Of a DNA stretch of 64,000 bases, positions 22,576 to 34,015 are shown in pieces. Position 1 is the first letter of the stretch. Each line of letters begins with the position of its first letter. A model generated the notes under the pieces. The model was not told where the DNA came from, did not search any database, and saw only the letters and a list, made by a program, of their open reading frames with translations. Origin of the DNA: Patiria pectinifera. Taxonomy: Eukaryota; Echinodermata; Asteroidea; Valvatida; Asterinidae. The stretch lies in the NCBI GenBank assembly GCA_029964075.1, contig CM057146.1:9629501-9693500 (forward strand), in the 5' to 3' direction. The translations under genes and the position numbers were made by a program.

Positions 22576-25352
22576 TGGAGTTCGTTTGTCGGGACAACTG
22601 AGATTTCGAGGAACGCTTGGTCATATCATCCCCATTTTGAAAGGTAGGCCTTTGTTTTAACATTTCATATTTTGTCATAGCTAAGTGCAGGTTATCACGT
22701 TGACAATAACGAATATTTAACTTTTATCCAGCATAACAACGGAAAACTGCAACCCTCATGAAAACTGGATTTTATTTAGATTTTTGTCTAGCCCCTAAAC
22801 ATATCCTCCCTGCCGGTACACTGGCATTATCGAGTCCGATGGGGAACGGGGCCATTCTACCCTGCGAGAACTGAATGACGTCGGGCCCCAAATAATTTAA
22901 ACTGTGTAAAAGGGATTGTTTGAAAACTAAACGTGGTCAGCGGTCTCAATCGATGTTTCATTCGATGTCACATCGGTTGGACAGGCCCAACCCGAAAGTT
23001 TGACCCGCGGTAGTCACCCTTATAGATGAACTGACCAACACTCAGAACATAGCTAATGTGAAGCATTTCTTGATGTGATACAATATTTGTTCATATTTTA
23101 ACGCAAAGTTTTGTCTTTGTTTCCTAAACCAAATTTCCTCAACCCTCATTCACAATTGATATAATATACATAATACTCCAACGACTGCGTCCCGGTCGGT
23201 GTTTCTTGAACTAGTCATCTTGGGGTAGCTTCCTGGTCCCGTGACTAGTAGTGCTTGTGACGGTCCGTTGGTCCGCAAATGCGGGGCAATTTCTTAAAAT
23301 TTTAACAAATGGTTTTTAAATTTAAAAAAGTCAATTTCTATTTTATGTGCTACTAAAGGGTGCCCTTTCCGGTGACATCGCCATCATTTTTTCTTGGTGT
23401 TTGGCATTTCCCACTAAACACTGAATTTCACAAATGACTTGTTTGTACTAAAATGCTTCCATTTTCGAGTTAAATTCAATTTTCATTGCACTTCCAATAA
23501 CACCGGAAGTGAAGGTCAAGCGGTTTTGTGCCCGGGAACAAAATGTTGCTGAAGGCACCGTCCACCACCTCGCAACAAACGATAACGACACTCAGATTCA
23601 GTTTGTGAGAGAGAGTTAAAAGTATTTTGTCTAAGTCGGCCCTTAAATCGCTTGTAATTTGATATCTGATGACGTCATGATGACGTCACAAAATCCATTC
23701 CATCTTCGAACCCATGTCCAAGTTCTACCAGGTTTTATTATGACCACGTCAACCGTTCGGAAGAAATCTTGGTTGTTTTGACTGAGGCTCATTTCTGTAT
23801 TTTTAATTCAACTTACTTTGACTTTTCGGTCATACCAAAAACTGTTTCGGAGGAGAAAACCTGCCGAATATAGACTTTTTACTGATAAATTCATAATAAT
23901 GCACGCATGCGCATGAATGGGCCTGGCGACAAAAAGTGAAAGTAGCCCACTGTAATGTACAGGGGTCAAATTGTTGTCATCTGCTCTCAATTTCTCCAGG
24001 ATTTGTCATTTTTTTAATTTAGAAAAGGCCCTAAAATCGTAATAGGTATAACTTTCTGGTCTCAGTTCTGGTCTCATTTGGGTTTTTTTTTTGGGGGGGG
24101 GGGCACGAACAATGATCTTTAAAAATTGCTTGTGTCCCGTGCGCACAAGGGCGACTATCAGCAGGGTTCCTTTCCGCACCGGTGAGAAAAATAAACATGC
24201 TTGGAAGATTCCCGGTTCAACAACAAAACACTAGCGATCATCTTTTCAAATGTCGGGTTTTGAAATACCATCGAGAGTAATGTTGCAACTTTTTGCCGCT
24301 GACCGATATAGTGCAGCGTGATTTTCGCGTTGCAGGCTTCCGGGCAAGTACACCCGATCCCTGGTTAAACGTGACCGTCAGTGCACGGTGAAATCGATTT
24401 GTGCCGGCGTATCCCTTTCGCCTCGTGCGCACGAGACGAAAGCAATTTTTTAAGTTTTTATTTTGTGCCCCCAAAAACCACTAAAGCCAGAAAATAATGC
24501 ATATGACGATTTTAGGGATTTTTCATGCAACAAGTACAAATTTCCGTGAAATTTGCGTTCATGAAACCAAAAAACTATTTGGATTTTATATTCCAGCAAA
24601 ATATAATCAAATTGCTTTCTTTCTTTACATACAAAATGTACAAATTTCCACTGTAGCTCTTCGTAAATAAAACAAATAATGCAATAAACGTACAATAGCT
24701 CAAGCATTAAAATTCACTAAAGTAGCAGTCTGGCTGAGCCCTCTCCTTTGGCTTCTCTATATCGATAACTTCACACCAATTATTTCTCAAAATCATCGAG
24801 CTGGTCTTTGCCCTCTCCTCGGAATCTCATCTCAAAATCTGCTCCATTCCAAACTCGTCTTGCTTATAAACCCCGGTAGAAATATCAAAGCGAGGCCACA
24901 TGGTCCAAGAATTCGGTATGCATTCAAAAACAAACTAAGTATTCGACAATCAAAATGATGCAAAGTATAAACACGCTACTCAATAAACCTTTTCACTGTG
25001 AAATAATAATTTATGCCCTAAAAATGGTTTTGAGGCAAGAAGCGAAATTGGTCCATTACAATGTACAGCGGTACAAACAAACAGAAAAGCTCCTGAAATC
25101 GTCATGGGCATTACTTTCTGGCCAAAGTGGGCTTTTTGGGGGTCAAAAAAATCACAACTTAAAAAAATGCTTTCTTCCCGAGCGACTATGAGGGCGAAGG
25201 TAATCAGCAGGGCTCCTTTCAGCACGAGTGAAAATTAGTAACTGTGCACTTCGCGGTACCATCCACCAAAATAACGGGACGAATCGCGCCGCTGAATCGC
25301 GCCGGGCTGAACCGCCGGCTGAATCACGGGCTGCGCAGGCACAAACGATGTA

Positions 25353-26019
25353 TACAGCGTGTGTCATTAAAAACGCAGGATTAGAAACAAAAATATTAAG
25401 AATATTAAGACTGATAGTCCAGTTATTAAATTTAAGTGATACTTATCATCAGTTGTTTCAAAGAAAGTTCTGTTCTGGTTTAATCGTCTTCAATGCATAC
25501 CTGCATTGTACATAACTGGTCGTTGTGTTAACATGGGCGTCGCCAGGATTTTTTCTAGGGGGGGCAAATTTTTTTTTGCCAAAAAATGCTTGTATTTCTC
25601 AACACATTCTCGATTTATCAGTTTTAGAGGGGGGCAGGGACATTTTGGCCCCCCCCCCCAACTCATTAAATTTACACCACTTTGTCCTCGCGCCTCTTTT
25701 TCTTTTTTTTTTTTTTTTTTTTTTTTCCTTTTTTTTTTTTTTTTTTTGCTTTTCCAGGGGGGGGGCAAGTGCCCCCCCTTGCCCCCCCCTCGCGACGCCC
25801 ATGTGTGTTAAGGTCATTGAATCAGACCAACCCGCTTCAGAAGGGCTTCACAAAACTTGTCATAACTTTTGAACCAAAAGTCCAAATTCCACCAAACAAA
25901 AATCTTGTCAAAGATGAAATTATGAACAATCAAATCCTTATCAAATTAGGCACACCAGTAGCATAATTTTCTCAAAAAAAATTGCTTTGAATCCTGCGTT
26001 TTTATTGACACACGCTGTA
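25353..26019. mobile_element. Tc1/mariner-like MITE inserted in block d (unit 1)
   Basis: TA flanks an element starting CAGCGTGTGTCATTAAAAAC (25355) and ending, inverted, GTTTTTATTGACACACGCTG (26017). The corresponding place in units 2-5 (for example 30690 and 37420) reads straight through from ACAAACGATG to GTCACCGTG. Its own interior is interrupted by the hAT-like element at 25532-25803. Confidence 0.85.
25532..25803. mobile_element. hAT-like short element with perfect 8-bp target duplication (nested)
   Basis: Ends CATGGGCGTCGCCAGG and TCGCGACGCCCATG. TGTGTTAA is duplicated at 25524-25531 and 25804-25811. 272 bp, with long G, C and T runs inside and no coding capacity. An 8-bp duplication is typical of hAT (and a few other) transposases. 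Confidence 0.85.
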
Positions 26020-26929
26020 TGTCACCGTGAACGAACCGTCACGTTGACCGGGCACTGGGCGTACAGGCCCGCTGGGCGCCACGCCAAAAACCACGCTACG
26101 CTACATCGGTCATTATTATAAAAAATAAAGCAATAAAGAAAATAAAGTCCATACAATTAAAAAAGAATTTCAAAAATATTTTCCAAAGTTAATTGTCAAA
26201 TTGCATCTTTCGATAGTGATTGACGACACTGTTGCAACTTTTTTCCGCTCACCAATATATATAGCGCAGCGTGTTTTTTTCGTGTGGCTCACGCCGGGCC
26301 TGTACGTCCAGTACCCAGTCAATGTGACTGTCCATGCACGGTGACATCGTTTGTGGCCCGCAGCCCGTAATTCAGCCCGCGGTTCAGCCCGGCGCGATTC
26401 ATCACCGCGTTCAGTCCGAAATTGGGAGATGGAACACCGAAGTGCACAGTTACTCATTGTCACTCGTGCGGAAAGGAGCCCTGCTGATTGCCTTCGCCCT
26501 CGTGTGCACGGGACGAAGGCAATTATTTAAGTCTTCATTTTGTGCATCAAGAAAGAAGCGAGAAGTCCTTGGAGAAATTGCGAAAAAAACAACACACCCG
26601 AATGTTTGTACCCCTGTACATTTTTGATGGACCTTTGTCGCTTCTTGCCTCAAGACCATTTATGCGCATGCGCAGTATTTATATTTATCATTTTTAAGTA
26701 ACAGGTCTATGACATCCCAACTGGAGCCGAACACACATTCTTAGACGGTTCAATAACTTTGACAAAAAATGTTTGGGCGTGGAAGCCCCAAGAAAATATA
26801 ACTTCGTATCTCAACTGCTAGACGTGTGTTCAGCAGAACAACAAAAATCCCTGCCACGTAAACTAAATTCGTGTTTGTCATTTTAAACAGAAATTACGTT
26901 GAAAACAATATATCACCTTGTGACACATG

Positions 26930-27760
26930 CAGTGGCGTAGCCAGGAATTTTTCAGTGGGGGGCTGGAACATTTCATGGGGGGCCGTTAAGCAGGGGCGTC
27001 GATCGCTTCTCAAAAGTGGGGCGGGGGGAATACCTTGATCATTACTGATGCAAGCGCGAAGCGCGAAGCCCTTACAGCGTGGGGTTCGGGGCCCGCTTAA
27101 GGGCCTCGGGAAAAAAATGGATTCTAGATGTTCTGTGGTGTGATTTGAAGCAATTTCTTACGACTTTCCTCCATGCTTTAACTAATATTTTCTTGGCAAA
27201 AGATAATTATTTGAACATCGTTTTCGAGGTTGGAGACATTGAATCAGCTATCGGTATTCTGAGCTATTGGCGTGGGGTTCGGGGCCCGCTTAAGGGCCCC
27301 GAAAAAATGGATTTTCGATGCTCTGTGGTGTGATCTGAGGCAATTTCTTACCACTTTAACCAATAATTATCTTAGCACAAAAGATAATAACTTAAACATA
27401 ATTTTCGAGGGTTTTTCAGCTAAAGGCATATTGTGAACATTGTTTTGGAGGTTGGAGTAATTGAATCAGCTACCAGAATTCTGAGCTATAGGCGTGGGGT
27501 TCGGGGCCCGTTTAAGGGCCCCGAAAGATTTTGGATTCTAAATGCTCTGTGGTGCTATCTGAGGCAATTTCTGACCACTTTAACCAATATTTTCTAAGCA
27601 AAGATACATTGTAGTACATAATAGGGCCCATGGCGTCATGTAGATCAATGATAATTCTTTTAGAAACTCAAAATCTCAGTTGGGGGGGGGGGCGACTGGG
27701 GGGCGACAAGGTTTCAATGGGGGGGCGGTCGCCCCACCCCCCTCGGTGGCTACGCCACTG
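26930..27760. mobile_element. hAT-like element with CAGTGGCGTAGCC ends and internal triplication
   Basis: Termini CAGTGGCGTAGCCAGG and GGTGGCTACGCCACTG. Inside, a ~190-220-bp module starting GCGTGGGGTTCGGGGCCCG occurs three times (27077, 27270, 27492), each with CTGTGGTG-GATCTGAGGCAATTTCT-like follow-on; the same module forms the core of the CAAGGGCGGATCC family. About 350 bp of block e/f present in unit 2 is missing at this junction. Confidence 0.75.
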
Positions 27761-28056
27761 GACACCATCCTGAGGTCAATTTCTCAAAGTCGTATAGTGG
27801 GCTACAGAACTACAAGCCGCATTGGCTTACAACTCTGTTGGTGAATAGTCGGGCACGAGTTCAAATGAACAGTGGAGTGACGTCATGATGACGTCTTCAA
27901 GTGATTTCAAACAGATTTCCAATCTTTTTAATTTTTTTTATCAGTTTAAACAAATAAAGAAAAATACTTTGGAGGCTCGAATCAGACAAAGGAAACCTAT
28001 TTTGTGACCGAAAAGAGGATCCGACTAAAAAATAGCAAAAAAAAAAGAATCGTAAT

Positions 28057-28127
28057 TGCCAACCCGGGATTCGAACTCCGGACCATTCAAACGCCAAGTG
28101 AGAGCCTTAACCACAAGCAAACGCAGC
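28057..28127 (-). repeat. tRNA-derived SINE-like head, block f (unit 1)
   Basis: Minus strand: TGTGGTTAAGGCTCTCACTT (A box-like) and GGAGTTCGAATCCCGGG (B box), in tRNA-like spacing, then TTGGCA. Anticodon-stem pairing is poor, so not a functional tRNA gene. Confidence 0.6.
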
Positions 28128-28164
28128 TGGCACGACCGCGCGCAGTGAAAATAGCTTGTGAAAT

Positions 28165-28345
28165 ATTGTCCAATCACATGATATACAAATTGACGCGGAA
28201 CGCGCAAAATCCTAGACAAACAAAAGTCAACGTACAAAAGTTCCATAGGGCTGTCTAAGGGGCGTGGCTAACTCGCAAACGGCGAAAGATCTATGTCCAC
28301 TATATAAGGGCAAATACTCCCGACTCTTTAAGTGCGTGCGTGTTT
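28165..28345 (+). promoter_or_regulatory. Promoter-like stretch in block f (unit 1)
   Basis: In order: GTCCAATCAC (CCAAT box) at ~28169, GGGGCGTGGC (GC/CACCC-type box) at ~28259, TATATAAGG at 28301-28309, then CCCGACTCTTT ~25-30 bases on. The order and spacing are those of a pol II core promoter. A parallel copy is at ~49270-49460, with an expanded TATA tract. Units 2, 3 and 5 lack the CCAAT-to-TATA part. No downstream gene is recognised. Confidence 0.35.
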
Positions 28346-29225
28346 CGTGCACACATCAAAGTAAAGTTATTTTAAAAGCCTTCCATAATATGTTCACTTC
28401 CTACGATTTATTTGTCACTTTCGGGAAAAAAATCCATCCAGAAACGATCACCTCTAAAAGTAGTCCAAAATTCCATCGCCTTTTAAAAAATACCGTATTC
28501 ATACGCCCCAAGTAGCTCAGTCCGATTCTTTCCAAATTTCACAACGGTAGGCCTACGACATCACACAACGCACGGCAGCCAACCTTCTGTTTCTTAAACC
28601 CTCCATTTGTTGGCCTCCAAAATGCTCAAATAACAGAAAATTTCATTTTTGTGAGTAAAAATAAAACCAACAAATCATCCGGAGCCACGAATCACACGAA
28701 GACAAAAGATTGTTGTGACCGCAACGAAGATCCGGCGACAGAAAAAAAATAGATAAAAGGAACACATAATCGTTAACTGCAAACCCGACATTCGAACTTG
28801 GGACCTTTCGCATCACCTTCCTGTTCAATGCACCTTGAATTGAAGTATAAAGACTCCAATAACGATATTTTAAGGCATGGTCATACATTTTGGCTTTTGA
28901 TTTATATTTTGAGTTATTACTCAGACAATTTATGTGCAGGTGTAAAATCTTGGCGGTTGCGTCCCGGATGAAAAAAAATAGAAATAAAATGAATAAGTAA
29001 ACATTTTGAGTGGCCATATCATCTCATCCCTCCTGAGGGATTGTTGCCCACGTAGATTAAACAAATTGAATGGAAGTAAATTGATTGAGGCTTTTTCATC
29101 AATTTTTTTTCAAACAAAATGTAATGATAATAAATGCAGGTGTATTAGGTAACAACGATTTTGCAGATCACGCCATAGATAATGTTACACAGCGCACACT
29201 GTCCAAGAGTGATGATTGAGAACGC

Positions 29226-29860
29226 ACCTGTAGTGCTGCAGCAGTCCACGCCGTATCCAGGCCTTTTTTAGACAATTATTTTAAAAATTCGTTCATACCT
29301 TTGTACGAAAGCCGTTCGTGGCAAGTTTTAAAAGTAAAACAAAAATATTGCAAAACAACGCATTTTTTCCCTCAAAATATCGTTATAGTTCTGCGAAATC
29401 ACTCAAACGTATTGCGTAATAATAGTGTTGCAAAATAACGCAATGCATTTATTGCGAAATAACTAAATTTTGCGAAATGACGCAATAGTATTTCGAAATA
29501 TTAAACGCAATCTGAGTATTGCGAAAATAACGCAATAATGCCCCGAGCATGACTAGAGCAGGCTAGTCGAAACGTTGAGACCAAAGACCACTTCTTTTAG
29601 AACTAAGCAGGACTGTTCTTATCAGAACTAAAAACTACTTAGCGAACGTTGATAATATAAATAAGCAGAACAAGTTCTTATCAAAACTAAATATCTACTG
29701 AGCGACAGTAGTTATCACCACATGGTGTTACCGCAAACCGAAACGATACTGATACTCCACCACGCAAAACCTAAAATCTTAATGCAATAGTATTGATAAA
29801 TAGCAATTTAACGCAATAGAATTGCAAAATAACGCAAAGATATTGCGAAATATTGAACGC
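29226..29860. repeat. Block h: array of TTGCG/CGCAA dyads plus hairpins (copy 1)
   Basis: About a dozen TTGCG or CGCAA words, many as dyads such as TATTGCGAAATAACGCAAT, at 29400-29540 and 29795-29860. Between them lie AGTTCTTATCAGAACT-type palindromes and a GACTAG-loop-CTAGTC hairpin followed by GAAAC (29551-29572). No coding content. Confidence 0.7.
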
Positions 29861-30040
29861 ATTCCATTTGAAGATAGAAAAACTAAATATTTGGATTTGA
29901 AATTCTAGCAAAGTGTATATGAAATTGCTTTCTTTCTGTACATAAAAAAAAATGTACAAACTTTCCACTGTAACTTTTCGTAAATAAACAAATAATGCAA
30001 TAACCTTACAATAGCTCAAGCATTAAAATTCAATAATGCC

Positions 30041-33000
30041 GTAATCTTGCAAAGCCCTCTCCTTTGGCTTCTCCATATCGATAAATTCAAACCAATTATT
30101 TTTCAAAATCATCGAGGCTGGTCTCTGCCCTCTCCTTGAAATCTCTTCTCAAAATCTGCTCCATTCCAAACTCGTCTTGCTTATAAACCCGCGAGAAATA
30201 TTAAAGCGATGCCGCATGGTCCAAGAATTCGGTATGCATTAAAAAACAAACTAAGTATTCGACAATCAAAATGATGCAAAGTATAGACACACTACTCAAT
30301 AAACCTTTTCACTGATAAATAATAATTTATGTCAAATAAAAATGGCATTGAGGCAAGAAGCGAAATCGGTATATTGAAATGTAAAGGGGTACAAACATTT
30401 GGGTCATTTTCTTCAGGATTTCTCTCTTTTTTTTTAAGGAAAGTCCCTAAAATCGTCACAGGCATTACTTTCTGGCAAAAGCGGGGTTTTTCTTGGGGGG
30501 GGGGGTACAAAAAATCAAAACTTTAAAAATTGCTTTCTTCCCGAGCGAATATGAGGGCGAAGGCATCCAGCAGGGCTCCTTTCCACACGAGTGACAATGA
30601 GTAACTGTGCACTTCGGACTAAACGCGGTGATGAATTGCGCCGGGCTGAACCGCGGGCTGAATTATGGGCTGCGCAGGCACAAACGATGTCGATGTCACC
30701 GAGCACGAACCGTCACGTTTACCGGGCACTGGGCGTATACAGGCCCGGCGCGCGCCATGCGAAAAATCACGCTGCGCTATATCGGTCAGTGGCAAAAAGC
30801 GGCAACATCCTCGATCTCGATATTTTTTACTTATCTCTCTTTCTTCATATAAAAATAAAGCAATAAACAAAACAAAGCCCATACAATTAAAAAAGAATTT
30901 TAAAAATATTTTCCAAAATTAATTGTCAAATTGTATCTTTCGATAGTGATTGACAACACTGTTGCCACTTTTTGCCGCTGACCGGTATATATAGCACAGC
31001 GTGTTTTTTTCGTGTGGCTCCCGCCGGGCCGGTACGTCCAGTGCCCGGTCAATGTGACTGTCCATGCACGGTGACATCGTTTGTGGCCCGCAGCCCGTAA
31101 TTCAGCCCGCGGTTCAGCCCGGCGCGATTCATCACCGCGTTCAGTCCGAAATTTGGAGATGGAACACCGAAGTGCACAGTTACTCATTGTCACTCGTGCG
31201 GAAAGGAGCCCTGCTGATTGCCTTCGCCCTCTTGTGCTCGGGACGAAGGCAATTATTTAAGTCTTCATTTTGTGCATCAAAAGAAAAACGAGAAATCCTT
31301 GGAGAAAGAAAAATTCCCGAATGATTGTACCCCTGTACATTTTCGATGGATCATTTTCGCTTCTTGCCTCAAGACCATTTATGCGCATGCGCATCATTTA
31401 TATTTATCATTTATAAGTAACAGGTCGACACTGGAGCCGACCACACATTCTTAGACGGTTCAATAACTTTGAAAAACTGTTCGGGCGTGGCAGCCCCCCG
31501 CCCCCCCCCCTCCAATAAAAATAATTTTGTATCTCAACTGCTACATGCGTGTTCAGCAGAAGTCACAAAAATCCCTGCCACGTAAACTAAATTCGTGCTT
31601 GTCATTTTAAACAGAAATTACGTTGAAAGAAAATATCACCTTGTGACACGTGACCAGCGGTTTCATTGGATGATTCATTAAAACCAACAATTGTGTTGTC
31701 AGTCAGTCAGGAGCACAATAACGTTTTCCAATAACGAATTTATACCAAGGGGTAAATAAGCATTATTACTTAAAGTAGATGTACAGGGTTTATCATCCCC
31801 ACCCCAAACTAGAATGAGTTAGTTCTTGAAAGTTATGAACTTGGGCATTGTCAGTAAGGTTGAATCACCGCAATTGCGTCCATGACTAAGAATCATTTAT
31901 TTCAAAACAAAGACTAAAATTCTTTATTCACGTTGTTCCGATTCATTGGTAAAATGAGTTGTCAAGTGTCGTCGTGTTGACGTCATCATATGTTAGGCGA
32001 CACCATCCTAAAGGTCAATTTCTCAAAGTCGTATATCTACAGAACCACAAGCCGCATTGGCTTACAACTTTGTTGGTGAATAGTCGGGCACGAGTTCAAA
32101 ATGAACAGTGGAGTGACGTCATGATGACGTCTTCAAGTGATTTTAAACGGATTTCCAATCTTTTTATAATTTTTATGAGTTTAAACAAATACAGAAAAAT
32201 GCTTTGGAGGCCAGAATCAGACAAAGGAAACATATTTTGTCACCGAAAAGAAGATCCGACTGAAAATAGCAAAAAAGAATCGTAATTGCCAACCCGGGAT
32301 TCGCACTCCGGACCGTTCGTACGCCAAGCGAGAGTATTAACCACAAGCCAACGCAGCTTGCACGACCGCGCACACTGAAACATGACGTCCGTAAAAGAAA
32401 CATGTACATCTTATCATTAATCAAGCCGCCCAAACATTCTTCACCCCAGATACCTGCGCGATATACATTAACTGTCAAAAATCCCTGTGATAATTACAAA
32501 TATGCCCACTTAAAGGAAAAAAAAAGTATCAGGCCAAATACTCCCGACTCTTTAGGTAGGCCCTACGTGCGTGTTTCGTGCACACATCAAAGTAAAGTTA
32601 CTTTAAAAGCCTGTCATTATGTTCAATTCTTAGACGTTTATTGGTCACTTTCGGGAATGAAATATCCATCCAGAAATGATCACCTCTACAAGTAGTCCAA
32701 TATCCCATCGCCGTTAAAAAAAAACCTGTGTTCCTACGACCCAAGTAGCTCAGTTTAAGGGTCCGATTCTTTCACAACGGTAGGCCTACGACACCACACA
32801 ACGCACGGCAGCCAACCTTCTGTTTCTGAAACCCTCCAATTGTTGGCCTCCAAAATGCTCAAATAACCGAAAATTTAATTTTTGTGAGTAAAATTAAAAC
32901 CAGCAAATCATCCGGAGCCACGAATCAAACGAAGACATAAGATTTTTGTGACAGGAACGAAGATCCGACAGAAAAAAATAGATAAAAGGAAAACATAATC

Positions 33001-33470
33001 GTAACTGCAAACCCGACATTCGAACTTGGGACCTTTCGCATCACCTTCCTGTTCAATGCACCTTGAATTGAAGTATATAGACTCCAAGAACGATATTGTA
33101 AGACATGTTGATATATTTTGGCGGGGTGATTTATATTTTCAGTTATTACACAGAACATTTATGTGCAGTTATAAAATCTTGCCGGTTGCGTCTCGGATGA
33201 AAAAAATTGAAATAAAATGAATCAATCAAAATTTGAGTGGCCATATCATCTCATCCCCCTCCTAAGGGATCGCTGCCCACGTAGATTAAACAAATTGAGA
33301 GGAAATTTGGAAGTAAATTGATTGAGGCGGCTTTTTCATCAATCAAAATTTTCAAACAAATGATAATAATTGCAGGTGTATTAGGTTACAACGATTTTGC
33401 AGATCACGCCATAGATAATGTTACACATGCATCGCACACTGTACAAGAGTGATAATTGAGAACGCACGAA
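30041..33470. repeat. Macrosatellite unit 2 (short unit, d-e-f-g only)
   Basis: Lacks blocks a, b and most of c. The d-e foldback is uninterrupted: left arm ~30335-30825, loop ~120 bp, right arm ~30945-31385 (GGGCTGAACCGCGGGCTGAA mirrors CAGCCCGCGGTTCAGCCC). f 31960-32740 and g 32740-33465 follow. This unit supplies empty sites for three of the insertions in its neighbours. Confidence 0.85.
32287..32357 (-). repeat. tRNA-derived SINE-like head, block f (unit 2)
   Basis: Same sequence as the unit-1 copy, but the B box is GTGCGAATCC instead of GTTCGAATCC, a change shared only with unit 5. Confidence 0.6.
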
Positions 33471-33479
33471 GCGTTCAGC

Positions 33480-34015
33480 AGCGACGCCGTTACGTAGTAA
33501 GGTTCATGTTTTTGACCCAGCTTGTCTTTGAATTCAGCTCATTCGGATTTGAGATCGTTTGTACATGAGCACGTCTGGACCTTAGCTAGTATAAACTTCA
33601 GGTCATTCGGACTTCAACTCGGACTTGAGCTCGTTTGTACCTGATTGAGCACGCCTAGACTTTAACTAGTAAACTCGAGGTCATTCGGACTTCAACTCGG
33701 ACTTGAGCTCGTTTGTACTTGAGCACGCCTAGACTTTAGCTAGTAAACTCGAGGTCATTCGGACTTCAACTCGGACTTGAGCTCGTTTGTACTTGAGCAC
33801 GCCTAGACTTTAGCTAGTAAACTCGAGGTCTTTCGGACTTCAACTCGGACTTGAGCTCGTTTGTACTTGAGCACGCCTAGACTTTAGCTAGTAAACTCGA
33901 GGTCATTCGGACTTCAACTCGGACTTGAGCTCGTCTGTTCCTGAGCACGCCTTGACTTTAGCTCGTTAAACTCGAGGTAATTCGGACTCATCCAGACCTG
34001 AGGTCTTTTGGAGTT
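33480..34015 (+). repeat. 74-bp minisatellite, array 2
   Basis: Same unit as array 1; the spacing of GAGCACGCCT at 33721, 33795 and 33869 gives exactly 74 bp. The three central units are almost identical, suggesting recent local homogenisation. Confidence 0.88.

Larger units (their letters stand above)
21600..30040. repeat. Macrosatellite unit 1 (blocks g-a-b-c-d-e-f-g-h)
   Basis: Truncated g block 21600-22025; 74-bp minisatellite a 22040-22575; b 22600-23900; foldback c ~23905-24720; d from 24720 interrupted by a nested insertion (25353-26019); e 26160-26929; an insertion with loss of host DNA 26930-27760; f 27761-28500; g 28500-29225; h 29226-30040. No supported coding sequence. Assignment rests on long, almost collinear matches to the other units. 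Confidence 0.85.

Noticed and set aside
25490-25872. Lysine-, phenylalanine- and proline-rich open frames
   Set aside because: Produced by the A/T, G and C homopolymers of the hAT-like MITE; the same happens at 52480-52921.
26170-26697. Overlapping ~95-codon frames recurring in every unit (also ~31000, 40300, 47900, 56000)
   Set aside because: They are opposite strands of the d-e foldback. They recur because the repeat recurs, with frame-breaking differences between units and no domain.
28643-29017. Hydrophobic 124-codon frame in block g with relatives in other units
   Set aside because: AT-driven, disrupted differently in each unit, no start context or homology; it overlaps a degenerate tRNA-like motif.
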